Source: Chryseolinea soli
GTDB lineage: Bacteria > Bacteroidota > Bacteroidia > Cytophagales > Cyclobacteriaceae
Reading direction: 5' to 3'
DNA length: 64,000 nucleotides
Assembly (NCBI RefSeq): GCF_003589925.1
Contig: NZ_CP032382.1
Coordinates: forward strand, 4,154,001 to 4,218,000
The notes under the pieces were generated by a model. It searched no databases, was not told the DNA's origin, and saw only the letters and a list, made by a program, of their open reading frames with translations. How positions within the stretch are numbered: the first letter of the stretch is position 1; each line of letters opens with the position of its first letter. This document shows positions 52,849 through 61,526 of the stretch, piece by piece. The position numbers and the translations under genes are program-made.

Positions 52849-53891
52849 CTCCCATCAACACTGCACTCCTTTCCTTCGGCATGTCGGGGGAAGTTTTTCA
52901 TGCCCCTTTAATAAACGCCCATTCCGGATTTAACCTCACCACCGTCTTGCAGCGCAGTTCCACGCGTGCCAAGGACCTGTACCCCAACGTGAAGATCGTA
53001 CGCCAGTTGGACGAGGTGATCAACGACAAGAGTATTGAGCTGGTCGTGGTGAACACCCCCAACGATACGCATCAACCCTATGCGGCCAAAGCTTTGGAAG
53101 CCGGCAAGCACGTGATCGTGGAGAAACCTTTCACCGTCACCACCCCGGAAGCCGACAGCCTCATCGCCTTGGCAAAAAAGGTAGGCAAGACCCTCACGGT
53201 TTTTCAAAGCCGGCGATGGGATGGAGATTACCTCACGCTAAAGCGGGTGATCGATAACAAGCTTGTGGGAAAGATCGTGGAGATCGAGTTGCACTATGAC
53301 CGCTTCCGCAATTACATCGAACCCAACACGTGGAAAGAAGAGGCCGGCCCGGGAAAAGGGATTCTCTACAATCTGGGCTCACACATGCTGGACCAGGTGC
53401 TGGTCATGTTCGGCATGCCCAAGATGGTAGATGCCCGCATCGGCACACAGCGCCCGGGTGGAAAAGTGGACGATTATTATGATATACGCCTGCAGTACGA
53501 TGGTTTTCATGCCATTGTGAAATCCAGTTACCTCGTGCGGGAGCCTGGGCCACGGTATATTTTGCATGGCGTGGACGGTTCTTTTGTGAAATATGGAATT
53601 GATCTGCAAGAACAAGCTTTAAAAGAGGGTAAGAGCCCGAAATCTACGTCATGGGCTATAGAGGGGAAAGAATGGTGGGGGACGCTGAATACGAGCATCG
53701 GATCACTTCATGTGGAGGGTGCTGTGGAAACCGTGCCGGGTAACTATCTGGGATTCTATCAGAATGTATACGAGGCGGTGCGGGAAGGAAAGGCGTTGGC
53801 GGTGAAGCCGGAGGAGTCGCGCGATGTCATCCGGTTGATTGAATTGTGTTATGAGAGCAGCCGCTTGAACAAGGCGGTTCCTGGAGCCTAA
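52845..53891 (+). CDS. Gfo/Idh/MocA-family oxidoreductase
   Basis: 348 residues. The N-terminal Rossmann domain starts LLSFGMSGEVFHAPLI, and the EKP motif (HVIVEKPFTVTTPEA) is present. The C-terminal beta-sheet domain has GILYNLGSHMLDQVL. The pattern resembles the YdgJ/IolW group. It would oxidise or reduce a sugar or sugar acid with NAD(P). Its start overlaps the aldolase-like gene by 4 bases, so they act together, and the two precede kdgK in the uronate run. The substrate is not predictable from sequence. Confidence 0.93.
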   Translation: MTPINTALLSFGMSGEVFHAPLINAHSGFNLTTVLQRSSTRAKDLYPNVKIVRQLDEVINDKSIELVVVNTPNDTHQPYAAKALEAGKHVIVEKPFTVTTPEADSLIALAKKVGKTLTVFQSRRWDGDYLTLKRVIDNKLVGKIVEIELHYDRFRNYIEPNTWKEEAGPGKGILYNLGSHMLDQVLVMFGMPKMVDARIGTQRPGGKVDDYYDIRLQYDGFHAIVKSSYLVREPGPRYILHGVDGSFVKYGIDLQEQALKEGKSPKSTSWAIEGKEWWGTLNTSIGSLHVEGAVETVPGNYLGFYQNVYEAVREGKALAVKPEESRDVIRLIELCYESSRLNKAVPGA

Positions 53892-53909
53892 AGATCTTAA
53901 AACGCTTCG

Positions 53910-53972
53910 CCTTCGCTAAAAGCTTCGGCGAGCAAGGAGATGCGTCCTACTTCGCTGAAGCTTTGGCGAAGG
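53910..53972. repeat. Imperfect inverted repeat (REP-like) between the oxidoreductase and kdgK genes
   Basis: The arm ccttcgctaaaagcttcgg (from 53910) is nearly the reverse complement of cttcgctgaagctttggcg (from 53950). Each arm itself contains an inner palindrome around aagctt. The centre holds aggagatgcgtcct. The element fills most of the 106-base gap. Confidence 0.65.
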
Positions 53973-53997
53973 TGAGGCGGTAAAAATATAGGTAACG

Positions 53998-54996
53998 ATG
54001 AAGAAAAAGATAGTCACTTTTGGGGAGATCATGCTGCGGCTTTCTGCGCCGGGGTTCGCCCGGTTTACACAAGCGAAAAGTTTTGATGCGATGTATGCCG
54101 GTTCGGAGGCAAACGTGGCGGTATCGATGCGCAATTTTGGATTTGAAGCGGCGCACGTCACGCGCTTTCCCAGCAATGACCTGGGTAAAGCAGCCACCCA
54201 AACCCTGCAGCGCAACGGCGTGGATACCCGCCACATCCTTTACGGCGACGAGCGAATGGGTCTCTATTTTCTCGAGAACGGTGCCATGCAACGCTCGTCG
54301 CGTATCATTTATGATCGCTTCGACTCCGCCTTTGCCCACATTGCCCCGGGGAGTGTAGACTGGGACAGTATTATGAAAGACGCCGCCTGGTTTCACTGGA
54401 CCGGCATCACACCCGCCATCTCGGAGGGTGCTGCCACCGTGTGTCGCGAGGCCCTGGTGTCCGCGCGCAAACACGGTGTGATGATCTCCGGCGACATCAA
54501 CTACCGGCGCAACTTGTGGCAATACGGCAAGACCGCCCGCGATATAATGCCCGAACTCATTCAGCTCACCGATCGGGTAGTGGCCGGCATCACCGATTTT
54601 GAGAACTGCATCGGCGTGAGCGGCAAGACCTTTGAAGAAGTCAGCCACCACGCGATGAAGCAATACCCCAACATCCAAAAGGTGTCGTGCACCTACCGGG
54701 AGTCGATCAGCTCATCGCACAACAACGTCTCGGCAGTGATCTGGAATGGCAAGACCTTGAGCACCTCCAAAACCTATGCGCTCACCCACATCGTTGACCG
54801 GGTAGGAGGAGGCGATGCGTTCATGGCCGGTCTTATTTATGGCTGGCTCACCGGCAAGACCGACGAACAAACCGTGGAGTTTGCCGCGGCGGCCACGGCG
54901 CTCAAACACAGCATTGAAGGCGATGTGAACCTGGTGTCCGTCGAAGAGGTGGAGACACTGATGAAGGGTGAAAATATTGGAAAACTTTTACGATAA
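53998..54996 (+). CDS. kdgK: 2-keto-3-deoxygluconate kinase (PfkB family)
   Basis: 332 residues. The PfkB signatures are GSEANVAVSMRNFG near residue 36 and the catalytic DRVGGGDAFMAGLIYG near the C-terminus, with Asp as base. The enzyme phosphorylates 2-keto-3-deoxygluconate to KDPG, consumed by the aldolase encoded 5 bases further on. The assignment as KDG kinase and not another sugar kinase rests on this context and on the family-like FGEIMLRLSAPG opening. Confidence 0.92.
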   Translation: MKKKIVTFGEIMLRLSAPGFARFTQAKSFDAMYAGSEANVAVSMRNFGFEAAHVTRFPSNDLGKAATQTLQRNGVDTRHILYGDERMGLYFLENGAMQRSSRIIYDRFDSAFAHIAPGSVDWDSIMKDAAWFHWTGITPAISEGAATVCREALVSARKHGVMISGDINYRRNLWQYGKTARDIMPELIQLTDRVVAGITDFENCIGVSGKTFEEVSHHAMKQYPNIQKVSCTYRESISSSHNNVSAVIWNGKTLSTSKTYALTHIVDRVGGGDAFMAGLIYGWLTGKTDEQTVEFAAAATALKHSIEGDVNLVSVEEVETLMKGENIGKLLR

Positions 54997-55001
54997 CGCG
55001 C

Positions 55002-55664
55002 ATGACATTCAGCAAGCAAAAGATAGTGGAGACTATAAAAGCATCGGGCATGGTCCCGTTGTTCACGCACGACGATCCCAAAGATGCACAGGAAGTGATC
55101 GAAGCCTCCTATGCCGGTGGCGTTCGCGTGTTTGAGTTTACAAACCGTAAGAAAAATTCTTTCGAAGTGTTTTCACATTTGTTGAGTGCCCGCGAGAAGT
55201 ACCCCGATCTCATGCTCGGCATTGGCACGGTGATGGATGGACCAACCACCAAGCGTTTCATCGATGCAGGCGCACACTTCATCATTTCTCCTATCATGAA
55301 ACCCGAGATGGCCGAAGTCTGCCACGCTCACGACATGCTGTGGATCCCCGGCTGTGCCACCGCTACGGAGATTGTGAATGCGAAGCAGCTGGGTGCCGAG
55401 GTCATAAAAATTTTTCCGGGATCGGTGTTAGGTCCGAACTTTGTGTCGTCGATCATGCCCGTTGTGCCGGATCTGCAGCTCATGATCACGGGCGGCGTGG
55501 AACCCACCGAGGCAAGCCTTTCTTCCTGGTTCAAGGCAGGTGCCATGTGCGTGGGTATGGGTTCTCAACTGTTTACAAAAGATATACTTCAACAACGGAA
55601 TTGGCCTTTGTTGAAACAACGCGTGGAAGAGACCTTGCGCCTGGTGAAGGCGATACGAAAATAA
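55002..55664 (+). CDS. eda: KDPG/KHG aldolase (2-dehydro-3-deoxyphosphogluconate aldolase)
   Basis: 220 residues. The Schiff-base lysine is Lys136 in GAEVIKIFPGSVLG. Glu45 (VFEFTNR) and Arg49 are in place, as is the phosphate-binding ITGGVEPTE. The enzyme cleaves KDPG to pyruvate and glyceraldehyde 3-phosphate, the last step of hexuronate catabolism. It follows kdgK after 5 bases and is 25 bases before the MFS transporter gene. It is the functional counterpart of the lysine-less paralogue at 52156-52848. Confidence 0.95.
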   Translation: MTFSKQKIVETIKASGMVPLFTHDDPKDAQEVIEASYAGGVRVFEFTNRKKNSFEVFSHLLSAREKYPDLMLGIGTVMDGPTTKRFIDAGAHFIISPIMKPEMAEVCHAHDMLWIPGCATATEIVNAKQLGAEVIKIFPGSVLGPNFVSSIMPVVPDLQLMITGGVEPTEASLSSWFKAGAMCVGMGSQLFTKDILQQRNWPLLKQRVEETLRLVKAIRK

Positions 55665-55689
55665 ACTTCTTTCCCTTAAATTATTTATT

Positions 55690-56982
55690 GTGCAAAACCT
55701 GTCCCAACCTGTAGGCAAATACCGCTGGGTGATCTGTGCCCTGCTGTTCTTCGCCACGACCATCAATTACATCGACCGTCAGGTGATCGGGTTGCTGAAG
55801 CCAACGCTGGAGCAGGACTTTGGTTGGTCGGAGACGGACTACAGCAACATCGTGATGGCCTTCAGTGCAGCCTATGCGTTGGGTCTGTTGCTGTTTGGAA
55901 AGATCGTCGACGCGATCGGGACAAAGATGGGGTATATTGTTTCGGTGGTGTTCTGGAGCATCGCCGCCATGTTGCACGCGCTGGTGAATACAACGCTGGG
56001 GTTTGGCGCGGTGCGTGCGTTTCTCGGCATCAGTGAAGCAGGAAATTTTCCAACCGCCATCAAGGCCACGGCCGAATGGTTTCCAAAAAAGGAGCGCGCC
56101 TTTGCCACCGGTATTTTTAATTCCGGTTCCAATATCGGGGCCGTTGTGGCGCCAGTGATGGTTCCCTGGATATTGGGCATGTATGGATGGCGTCAGGCGT
56201 TTGTCTGGACAGGCGCCTTGGGATTTATCTGGCTGATTTTTTGGATTATTTTTTATGAAATTCCTTCCAGGCAAAAGCGATTGTCGACGGAAGAGTTTGA
56301 GTACATCCACAGCGATGTGGATGAGAAGGCCGAGGCAAACATCGCCTCGCCGTCGTGGAAGACGCTGCTGGGGATCCGTCAGACCTGGGCCTTTGTGTTT
56401 GGTAAATTGCTGACCGATCCGATCTGGTGGTTCTTTCTCTTTTGGTTGCCCTCTTATTTTTCCGAAGCCTACCAGATCGATCTGAAGAAGCCGAACCTGC
56501 AACTGGTCATCGTTTACACAGCGACGACGTTGGGGAGCATTGGTGGCGGTTATCTGTCTTCCTATTTGATCCGCCGAGGTTGGGCGGTGTTCAAAGCGCG
56601 TAAGGCGTCGATGTTATTTTTTGCTTTGTGTGTGGTCCCCATCATGACTGCGCAATTTGCGGGCAACGTGTGGATTGCTGTCGCCCTCATCAGCTTGGCT
56701 GCAGCGGCACACCAGGCCTGGAGTGCCAACGTATTTACGACGGTGTCGGACATGTTTCCAAAAAATGCGGTGAGTTCTGTTGTGGGCATCGGGGGTATGG
56801 CCGGATCGATTGGCGGCATGCTTTTTCCGTTGCTCGTGGGAAATTTGCTGGACCATTATAAAGCGGCGGGCAACATCACGATCGGGTATAACATTTTGTT
56901 TGTCATTTGCGGTTTTGGTTATTTGTTAGCCTGGGGGATGATGCATTTGCTGGCGCCGAAAATGGAGCGGGTAAAATTGTAG
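55690..56982 (+). CDS. MFS transporter, hexuronate/ACS family (ExuT-like)
   Basis: 430 residues with twelve membrane segments. The anion:cation symporter pattern includes TTINYIDRQVIGLLKPTL, GISEAGNFPTAIKATAEWFP and ATGIFNSGSNIGAVVAPV, shared with hexuronate and galactonate transporters. It would import galacturonate or glucuronate into the cytoplasm with protons or sodium. Start is GTG; the N-terminus is short. It ends the catabolic run and is followed by the HTCS sensor gene about 107 bases later. Confidence 0.92.
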   Translation: MQNLSQPVGKYRWVICALLFFATTINYIDRQVIGLLKPTLEQDFGWSETDYSNIVMAFSAAYALGLLLFGKIVDAIGTKMGYIVSVVFWSIAAMLHALVNTTLGFGAVRAFLGISEAGNFPTAIKATAEWFPKKERAFATGIFNSGSNIGAVVAPVMVPWILGMYGWRQAFVWTGALGFIWLIFWIIFYEIPSRQKRLSTEEFEYIHSDVDEKAEANIASPSWKTLLGIRQTWAFVFGKLLTDPIWWFFLFWLPSYFSEAYQIDLKKPNLQLVIVYTATTLGSIGGGYLSSYLIRRGWAVFKARKASMLFFALCVVPIMTAQFAGNVWIAVALISLAAAAHQAWSANVFTTVSDMFPKNAVSSVVGIGGMAGSIGGMLFPLLVGNLLDHYKAAGNITIGYNILFVICGFGYLLAWGMMHLLAPKMERVKL

Positions 56983-57089
56983 CCGATCATCCTAAGCCTG
57001 CTTTTATTGGCCATCCCAACTTCACGCGGCAACCGTCGCGCAACAAGCGCGTGATTATCCGAAAGATTTTTCCTACTTTTCTTCCACTT

Positions 57090-60000
57090 GTGAAGAAGAG
57101 ACTACACCTGTTCCTGATTCTGTCGATCCTCGTATGCGATTTTGAGGAGATTTGTGCGCAAACGGAGCAATACAAGTTTTCGCACGTCAACGTGAACCAA
57201 GGGCTGTCCCACAACCAGATCAAGTGCTTTCTCAAAGACAGCCGCGGTTTTGTGTGGTTTGGCACCCTTTCGGGATTGAATCGCTACGACGGCTACGCCA
57301 TCAAAGTCTTCCGCAACACTGCGGGCGACACCACCTCCATCCGCAACAGCGATATCAACAAAATGTTTGAGGACCCCGATGGCAGGATCTGGATCGCTAC
57401 CTGGACCGGCATCGATGTGTATGATCCCGCAACCGAAACCTTTCATCATAACCCCAGCGTCTACCTTAACCGCTTCGGCATTCCCAACGGCACCATCAAC
57501 GATATTCGCAAAGACAGCCAGGGGAATTTCTGGTTTGTACACAACACCCTGGGGCTTTTCAAATTCCAGGCGACCACCCAAACCCTGACCCCGCTCTTTC
57601 ACAAAGAAGCCGATACCACCTCGATCGCCACCAATCACATTGCATCCCTGGCCGACGACACCCATGGAAATCTCTGGCTCGTGCACAAGAACGGCATCGT
57701 GGAAAGGGCGGACACAAAAACAGGCGCCGTTACGTATCGCAGTTTTGCATTGCACAACTTTCTGAAGAGCGACGACCAGCGATATGTCATCACCGTGGAC
57801 GCCGACGGCGACGTGTGGATCTTTATGGCCGACAGCAACCGGGGGATCTTTCATTTTGCCAACGACGGGAAAACTTTTGTTCACATCGACGACCGTTCAT
57901 CGCCGCTGCGATTGAAGACCAGCATTGTGCGGGGCATCGTGCAAGACAACAAGGGGGTGATCTGGGTGGCGACCGATCATGGGGGCATCAACCTGATCCA
58001 TAAAAAAGAGCAGCAGGTCACCTACCTGTTCACCGATCCCTCCGATGAAAAGAGCCTGAGTCAGAACAGTATCAATACCATGTACAAGGATTACGAGGGT
58101 ATTATCTGGATTGGCACTTTTAAACAAGGCGTGGACTATTACCACGAAAACATTATCCGCTTCAACCTCTACCGGCATGCTCCCGGCGCGACGAGTTTAC
58201 CCTTTGATGACATCAACGCATTTGTGAGCGACGAGAAAGGCAACTTGTGGATCGGCACCAACGGCGGCGGCCTCATTTTTTTTGACCGTGAACGAAACCG
58301 GTTTACGCAATACCTTCATAACCCCAGCAACCCGCAAAGCATCAGCAACAATGTGATCGTGAGTCTGCGGATGGGGCATGATAAGAAATTATGGATCGGC
58401 ACCTACTTCGGCGGCCTCAACATGTTCGACGGTGTAAAGTTCACGCGCTACAAACATGATCCCGACAATCCGTCGAGCCTTGCCGATGACAATGTGTGGG
58501 AGATTTTGGAAGACCGGCAACATCAACTTTGGATCGGCACATTAAACCAGGGGCTTGAGCGGTTCGATCAACAAACCCAAAAATTCCATCACTACCCGAT
58601 CGGTGAAAATTCCGTTCACTCCACCTACGTCCCGGCGTTGATGGAGGACAGGGATGGCAATTTGTGGGTGGGCACCGGTTATGGCATCGATGTCATGGAA
58701 AAATCTACCGGCAAAATACTGCACTACCTCAATGATGCGAAAGACCCCGGCAGTTTGAGCAACAACAGCGTGCTTTTCCTGCTGCAGGACAGCCGCGGGT
58801 TGATTTGGGTTGGAACGCACGGCGGGCTCAATGTTTTCGATGCACGCACCAAAACGTTCAAACATTTTACGGAAGAAGATGGCTTGCCCCATAATTCCAT
58901 TCTTACATTGGTGGAAGATCGCCAGCGGAATTTGTGGGTGAGCACACCACATGGACTTTCCAATGTTGTCATAGGCTATGACTCCGTCTCGCAGGCCATA
59001 AAAATTTCCTGCAAGAACTACGATGAGTCGGATGGATTGCAAGGCCGGCAATTCAATGACAACGCTGTGGGAGAAACCCCACAGGGTGAACTTGTTTTCG
59101 GGGGATCGAACGGCTTCAACCTTTTCCGCCCGGATGAGATCGGTGTCAACAAAAACATTCCCAAGGTCATCCTCACCGATTTGCAGATTTTCAACAAAAG
59201 CGTGAAGATCGGGGAGACGCTTCACAAGCAAGTGATCCTGGAGCGATCCATCGGCGAGACAGAGACGATCACACTGCCCCACAACGACAATGTATTCTCC
59301 CTCGAATTCGTGGCGCTCAACTATTTCCATCCTCAAAAGAGTCAATACAAATACAAGCTGGAAGGCTTCAGCAAAGATTGGCTCACCACCGACGGCACGC
59401 AACGCAAAGTGACCTACACCAACCTGGATCCAGGCGACTACACGTTTCTCGTGACAGCATCCAACAACGAGGGTGTCTGGAACGAAAAGCCGGCGCGACT
59501 GAAGATCGTCGTGCTGCCGCCCTTCTGGAAAACAAAGACGGCCTTTGTACTCTATGTGTTTATCATCCTGGGCGCGTTGTTGCTTTCGCGTCAGCTCATC
59601 CTGGAGCGCGAGCGTATGAAATACCGGATTGAAAAGGAACGGCAGGAAGCGCAACAGCTTCATGAATTGGACATGATGAAGATAAAATTCTTCACCAACG
59701 TAAGCCATGAATTCCGAACACCGCTCACGCTCATCCTAACCCCGCTGGAGCGCTTGCTGAAGACCACCAGGGACGACGAGCAACGCGGACAATTTCAACT
59801 CATCCACCGCAATGCCCGCCGTTTGCTCAACCTCGTGAATCAACTTCTTGATTTTCGTCGCCTGGAGGTGCAGGAAGTGAAACTGAACAGTTCCGAAGGC
59901 GACATCGTGGCGTTTGTGAAAGAAGCGACGCTTTCGTTTTCCGATTTGTCGGAAAAGAAAAATATCGAACTCGCTTTCCATACCGCGGTGCCTTCTTTGG

Positions 60001-61250
60001 AGACCGTGTTTGATAAAGACAAACTGGAGAAGATCCTGTTCAACCTTTTATCGAACGCCTTCAAATTTACACCCGAGGGGGGCAAGGTGGATGTGGCCAT
60101 GGCGTTGCGCGTGCAGGAAGACGAGTCGAAATGGATGGAAATAAAAGTGAAGGACACAGGCATTGGCGTGTCGGCCGAAAAACACGAAAAGATCTTCGAG
60201 CGGTTTTTCCAAAATGACCTGCCGCGCACGATGGTGAACCAGGGAAGTGGTATTGGACTGTCCATCACGCGGGAGTTTGTGAAAGCCCACAACGGCACCA
60301 TCACGGTGGAGAGCGCACCAAACGAAGGAAGCTGCTTTACGGTGAGGATCCCCGTCGTTGAGATCTCGGGCGAAGGCGTACAGGATGCTCAGCCGCAATG
60401 GGAAGAGACCACACTAAGCCAACCCGCGACGGCGTGGGTTGCCCCCGATAGCCAGTCACCCCAACTCAAAAAACCGGTGCTGCTGTTGGTGGAGGACAAC
60501 GAGGATTTCCGGTTCTATCTGAAAGACAATTTGAAAGGACAATACCAGATCCTGGAGGCCCGCAACGGCAGCGAAGGCTGGGAAAAAGTTGTGCAGCATC
60601 TACCCGACCTGGTGGTGAGCGATGTGATGATGCCGGTGATGAACGGGATCGAGTTGTGCAAGAAGATCAAAAACGATCCCGCTGTTTCACACACGCCCGT
60701 CGTGTTGCTGACGGCACGCACCAACGAGGAACAAAAAATGGAAGGCTTCGAGATCGGCGCCGACGACTACGTGACGAAGCCTTTTAACTTCGAAATTCTA
60801 CAGTCGCGTATCCGCAACCTGATCCATCAGCGGGAATTGTTCCACAAGGAGTTTCGCAAGCAGATCGAGGTCAAGGCCACCGACATCAACATCACCTCGC
60901 TGGACGAGAAACTGATCAAGAATGCCATCAAGGCGGTGGAAGATCAATTGGAGAACCCCGACTTTTCCGTGGAGGACCTGAGTCGCGAGCTGGGGATGAG
61001 CCGGGTGCACCTGTATAAAAAGCTGTTGGCCCTTACGGGAAAAGCGCCCCTGGAGTTTATCCGCACCATTCGCCTGCAACGGTCGGCGCAACTGCTGGAG
61101 AAAAGCCAGCTCACCATTTCGGAGGTGGCCTATAAGGTGGGCTTCAACAGCCCGAAGTATTTTGCCAAATATTTCAAGGACGAGTTCGGGATGCTTCCGT
61201 CCGCTTACGTAGCCACAAAAAAGAATGGTCCGGCGCCCGCGGCAGGCTGA
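57090..61250 (+). CDS. Hybrid two-component system sensor-regulator (HTCS)
   Basis: 1386 residues from the GTG at 57090; the frame is open upstream into the transporter gene, but the signal peptide starts here (MKKRLHLFLILSILVC). A periplasmic two-component-regulator propeller (about 35-735) and a Y_Y_Y domain (about 745-815) bind the signal. One membrane helix (about 816-838) leads to a histidine kinase (His873 in NVSHEFRTPL; ATPase with NLLSNAFKF and GSGIGLSI), a receiver domain (Asp1178 in VVSDVMMP) and a C-terminal AraC-type DNA-binding domain (FSVEDLSRELGMSRVHLYKK). Such proteins sense a released glycan fragment and switch on the catabolic genes; here the uronate genes are the likely target. 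Confidence 0.94.
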   Translation: MKKRLHLFLILSILVCDFEEICAQTEQYKFSHVNVNQGLSHNQIKCFLKDSRGFVWFGTLSGLNRYDGYAIKVFRNTAGDTTSIRNSDINKMFEDPDGRIWIATWTGIDVYDPATETFHHNPSVYLNRFGIPNGTINDIRKDSQGNFWFVHNTLGLFKFQATTQTLTPLFHKEADTTSIATNHIASLADDTHGNLWLVHKNGIVERADTKTGAVTYRSFALHNFLKSDDQRYVITVDADGDVWIFMADSNRGIFHFANDGKTFVHIDDRSSPLRLKTSIVRGIVQDNKGVIWVATDHGGINLIHKKEQQVTYLFTDPSDEKSLSQNSINTMYKDYEGIIWIGTFKQGVDYYHENIIRFNLYRHAPGATSLPFDDINAFVSDEKGNLWIGTNGGGLIFFDRERNRFTQYLHNPSNPQSISNNVIVSLRMGHDKKLWIGTYFGGLNMFDGVKFTRYKHDPDNPSSLADDNVWEILEDRQHQLWIGTLNQGLERFDQQTQKFHHYPIGENSVHSTYVPALMEDRDGNLWVGTGYGIDVMEKSTGKILHYLNDAKDPGSLSNNSVLFLLQDSRGLIWVGTHGGLNVFDARTKTFKHFTEEDGLPHNSILTLVEDRQRNLWVSTPHGLSNVVIGYDSVSQAIKISCKNYDESDGLQGRQFNDNAVGETPQGELVFGGSNGFNLFRPDEIGVNKNIPKVILTDLQIFNKSVKIGETLHKQVILERSIGETETITLPHNDNVFSLEFVALNYFHPQKSQYKYKLEGFSKDWLTTDGTQRKVTYTNLDPGDYTFLVTASNNEGVWNEKPARLKIVVLPPFWKTKTAFVLYVFIILGALLLSRQLILERERMKYRIEKERQEAQQLHELDMMKIKFFTNVSHEFRTPLTLILTPLERLLKTTRDDEQRGQFQLIHRNARRLLNLVNQLLDFRRLEVQEVKLNSSEGDIVAFVKEATLSFSDLSEKKNIELAFHTAVPSLETVFDKDKLEKILFNLLSNAFKFTPEGGKVDVAMALRVQEDESKWMEIKVKDTGIGVSAEKHEKIFERFFQNDLPRTMVNQGSGIGLSITREFVKAHNGTITVESAPNEGSCFTVRIPVVEISGEGVQDAQPQWEETTLSQPATAWVAPDSQSPQLKKPVLLLVEDNEDFRFYLKDNLKGQYQILEARNGSEGWEKVVQHLPDLVVSDVMMPVMNGIELCKKIKNDPAVSHTPVVLLTARTNEEQKMEGFEIGADDYVTKPFNFEILQSRIRNLIHQRELFHKEFRKQIEVKATDINITSLDEKLIKNAIKAVEDQLENPDFSVEDLSRELGMSRVHLYKKLLALTGKAPLEFIRTIRLQRSAQLLEKSQLTISEVAYKVGFNSPKYFAKYFKDEFGMLPSAYVATKKNGPAPAAG

Positions 61251-61364
61251 CTTAACATTTGCAACCCTATGGGTTAACGTTCTGCGCTGTGAAATTTTGG
61301 GTCACGCAACATTTCAAACCCATATTGTTACGATTTGATAACCGTGCCGGGAGGGGCCGGCGTG

Positions 61365-61372
61365 TAGCTTTG
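61365..61372 (+). promoter_or_regulatory. Candidate -7 box TAGCTTTG
   Basis: TAGCTTTG matches TAnnTTTG exactly, 26 bases before the small ORF at 61399. TTTG at 61334 is 27 bases upstream, too far for the usual spacing, so this is tentative. Confidence 0.35.
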
Positions 61373-61398
61373 AAGAAATTTACCTCGGAGCCACCATC

Positions 61399-61506
61399 AT
61401 GCCGGTCGACAATCACAAGAAGAAACTTTCCCGCTTCATGCTCGTCCTCGAGATTATTCTCTATATATTTATTGCTTCCGCCATGGCCTATGCCATTGTA
61501 ACCTAG
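61399..61506 (+). CDS. Single-span small membrane protein (35 aa)
   Basis: ATG to TAG gives 35 residues: a basic N-terminus (MPVDNHKKKLSRF) and one hydrophobic helix (MLVLEIILYIFIASAMAYAI). It lies between the HTCS and the FG-GAP lipoprotein gene, 20 bases before the ATG at 61527 and after a TAnnTTTG box. The charge-then-helix layout argues for a real peptide, but nothing like it is known to me, and the gene is too short for certainty. Confidence 0.45.
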   Translation: MPVDNHKKKLSRFMLVLEIILYIFIASAMAYAIVT

Positions 61507-61526
61507 GGGACTTGGCGTACCGCTTC

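Noticed and set aside
56907..57089. N-terminal extension of the HTCS gene
   Set aside because: It overlaps the transporter gene and lacks signal-like sequence; the GTG at 57090 opens a proper signal peptide.
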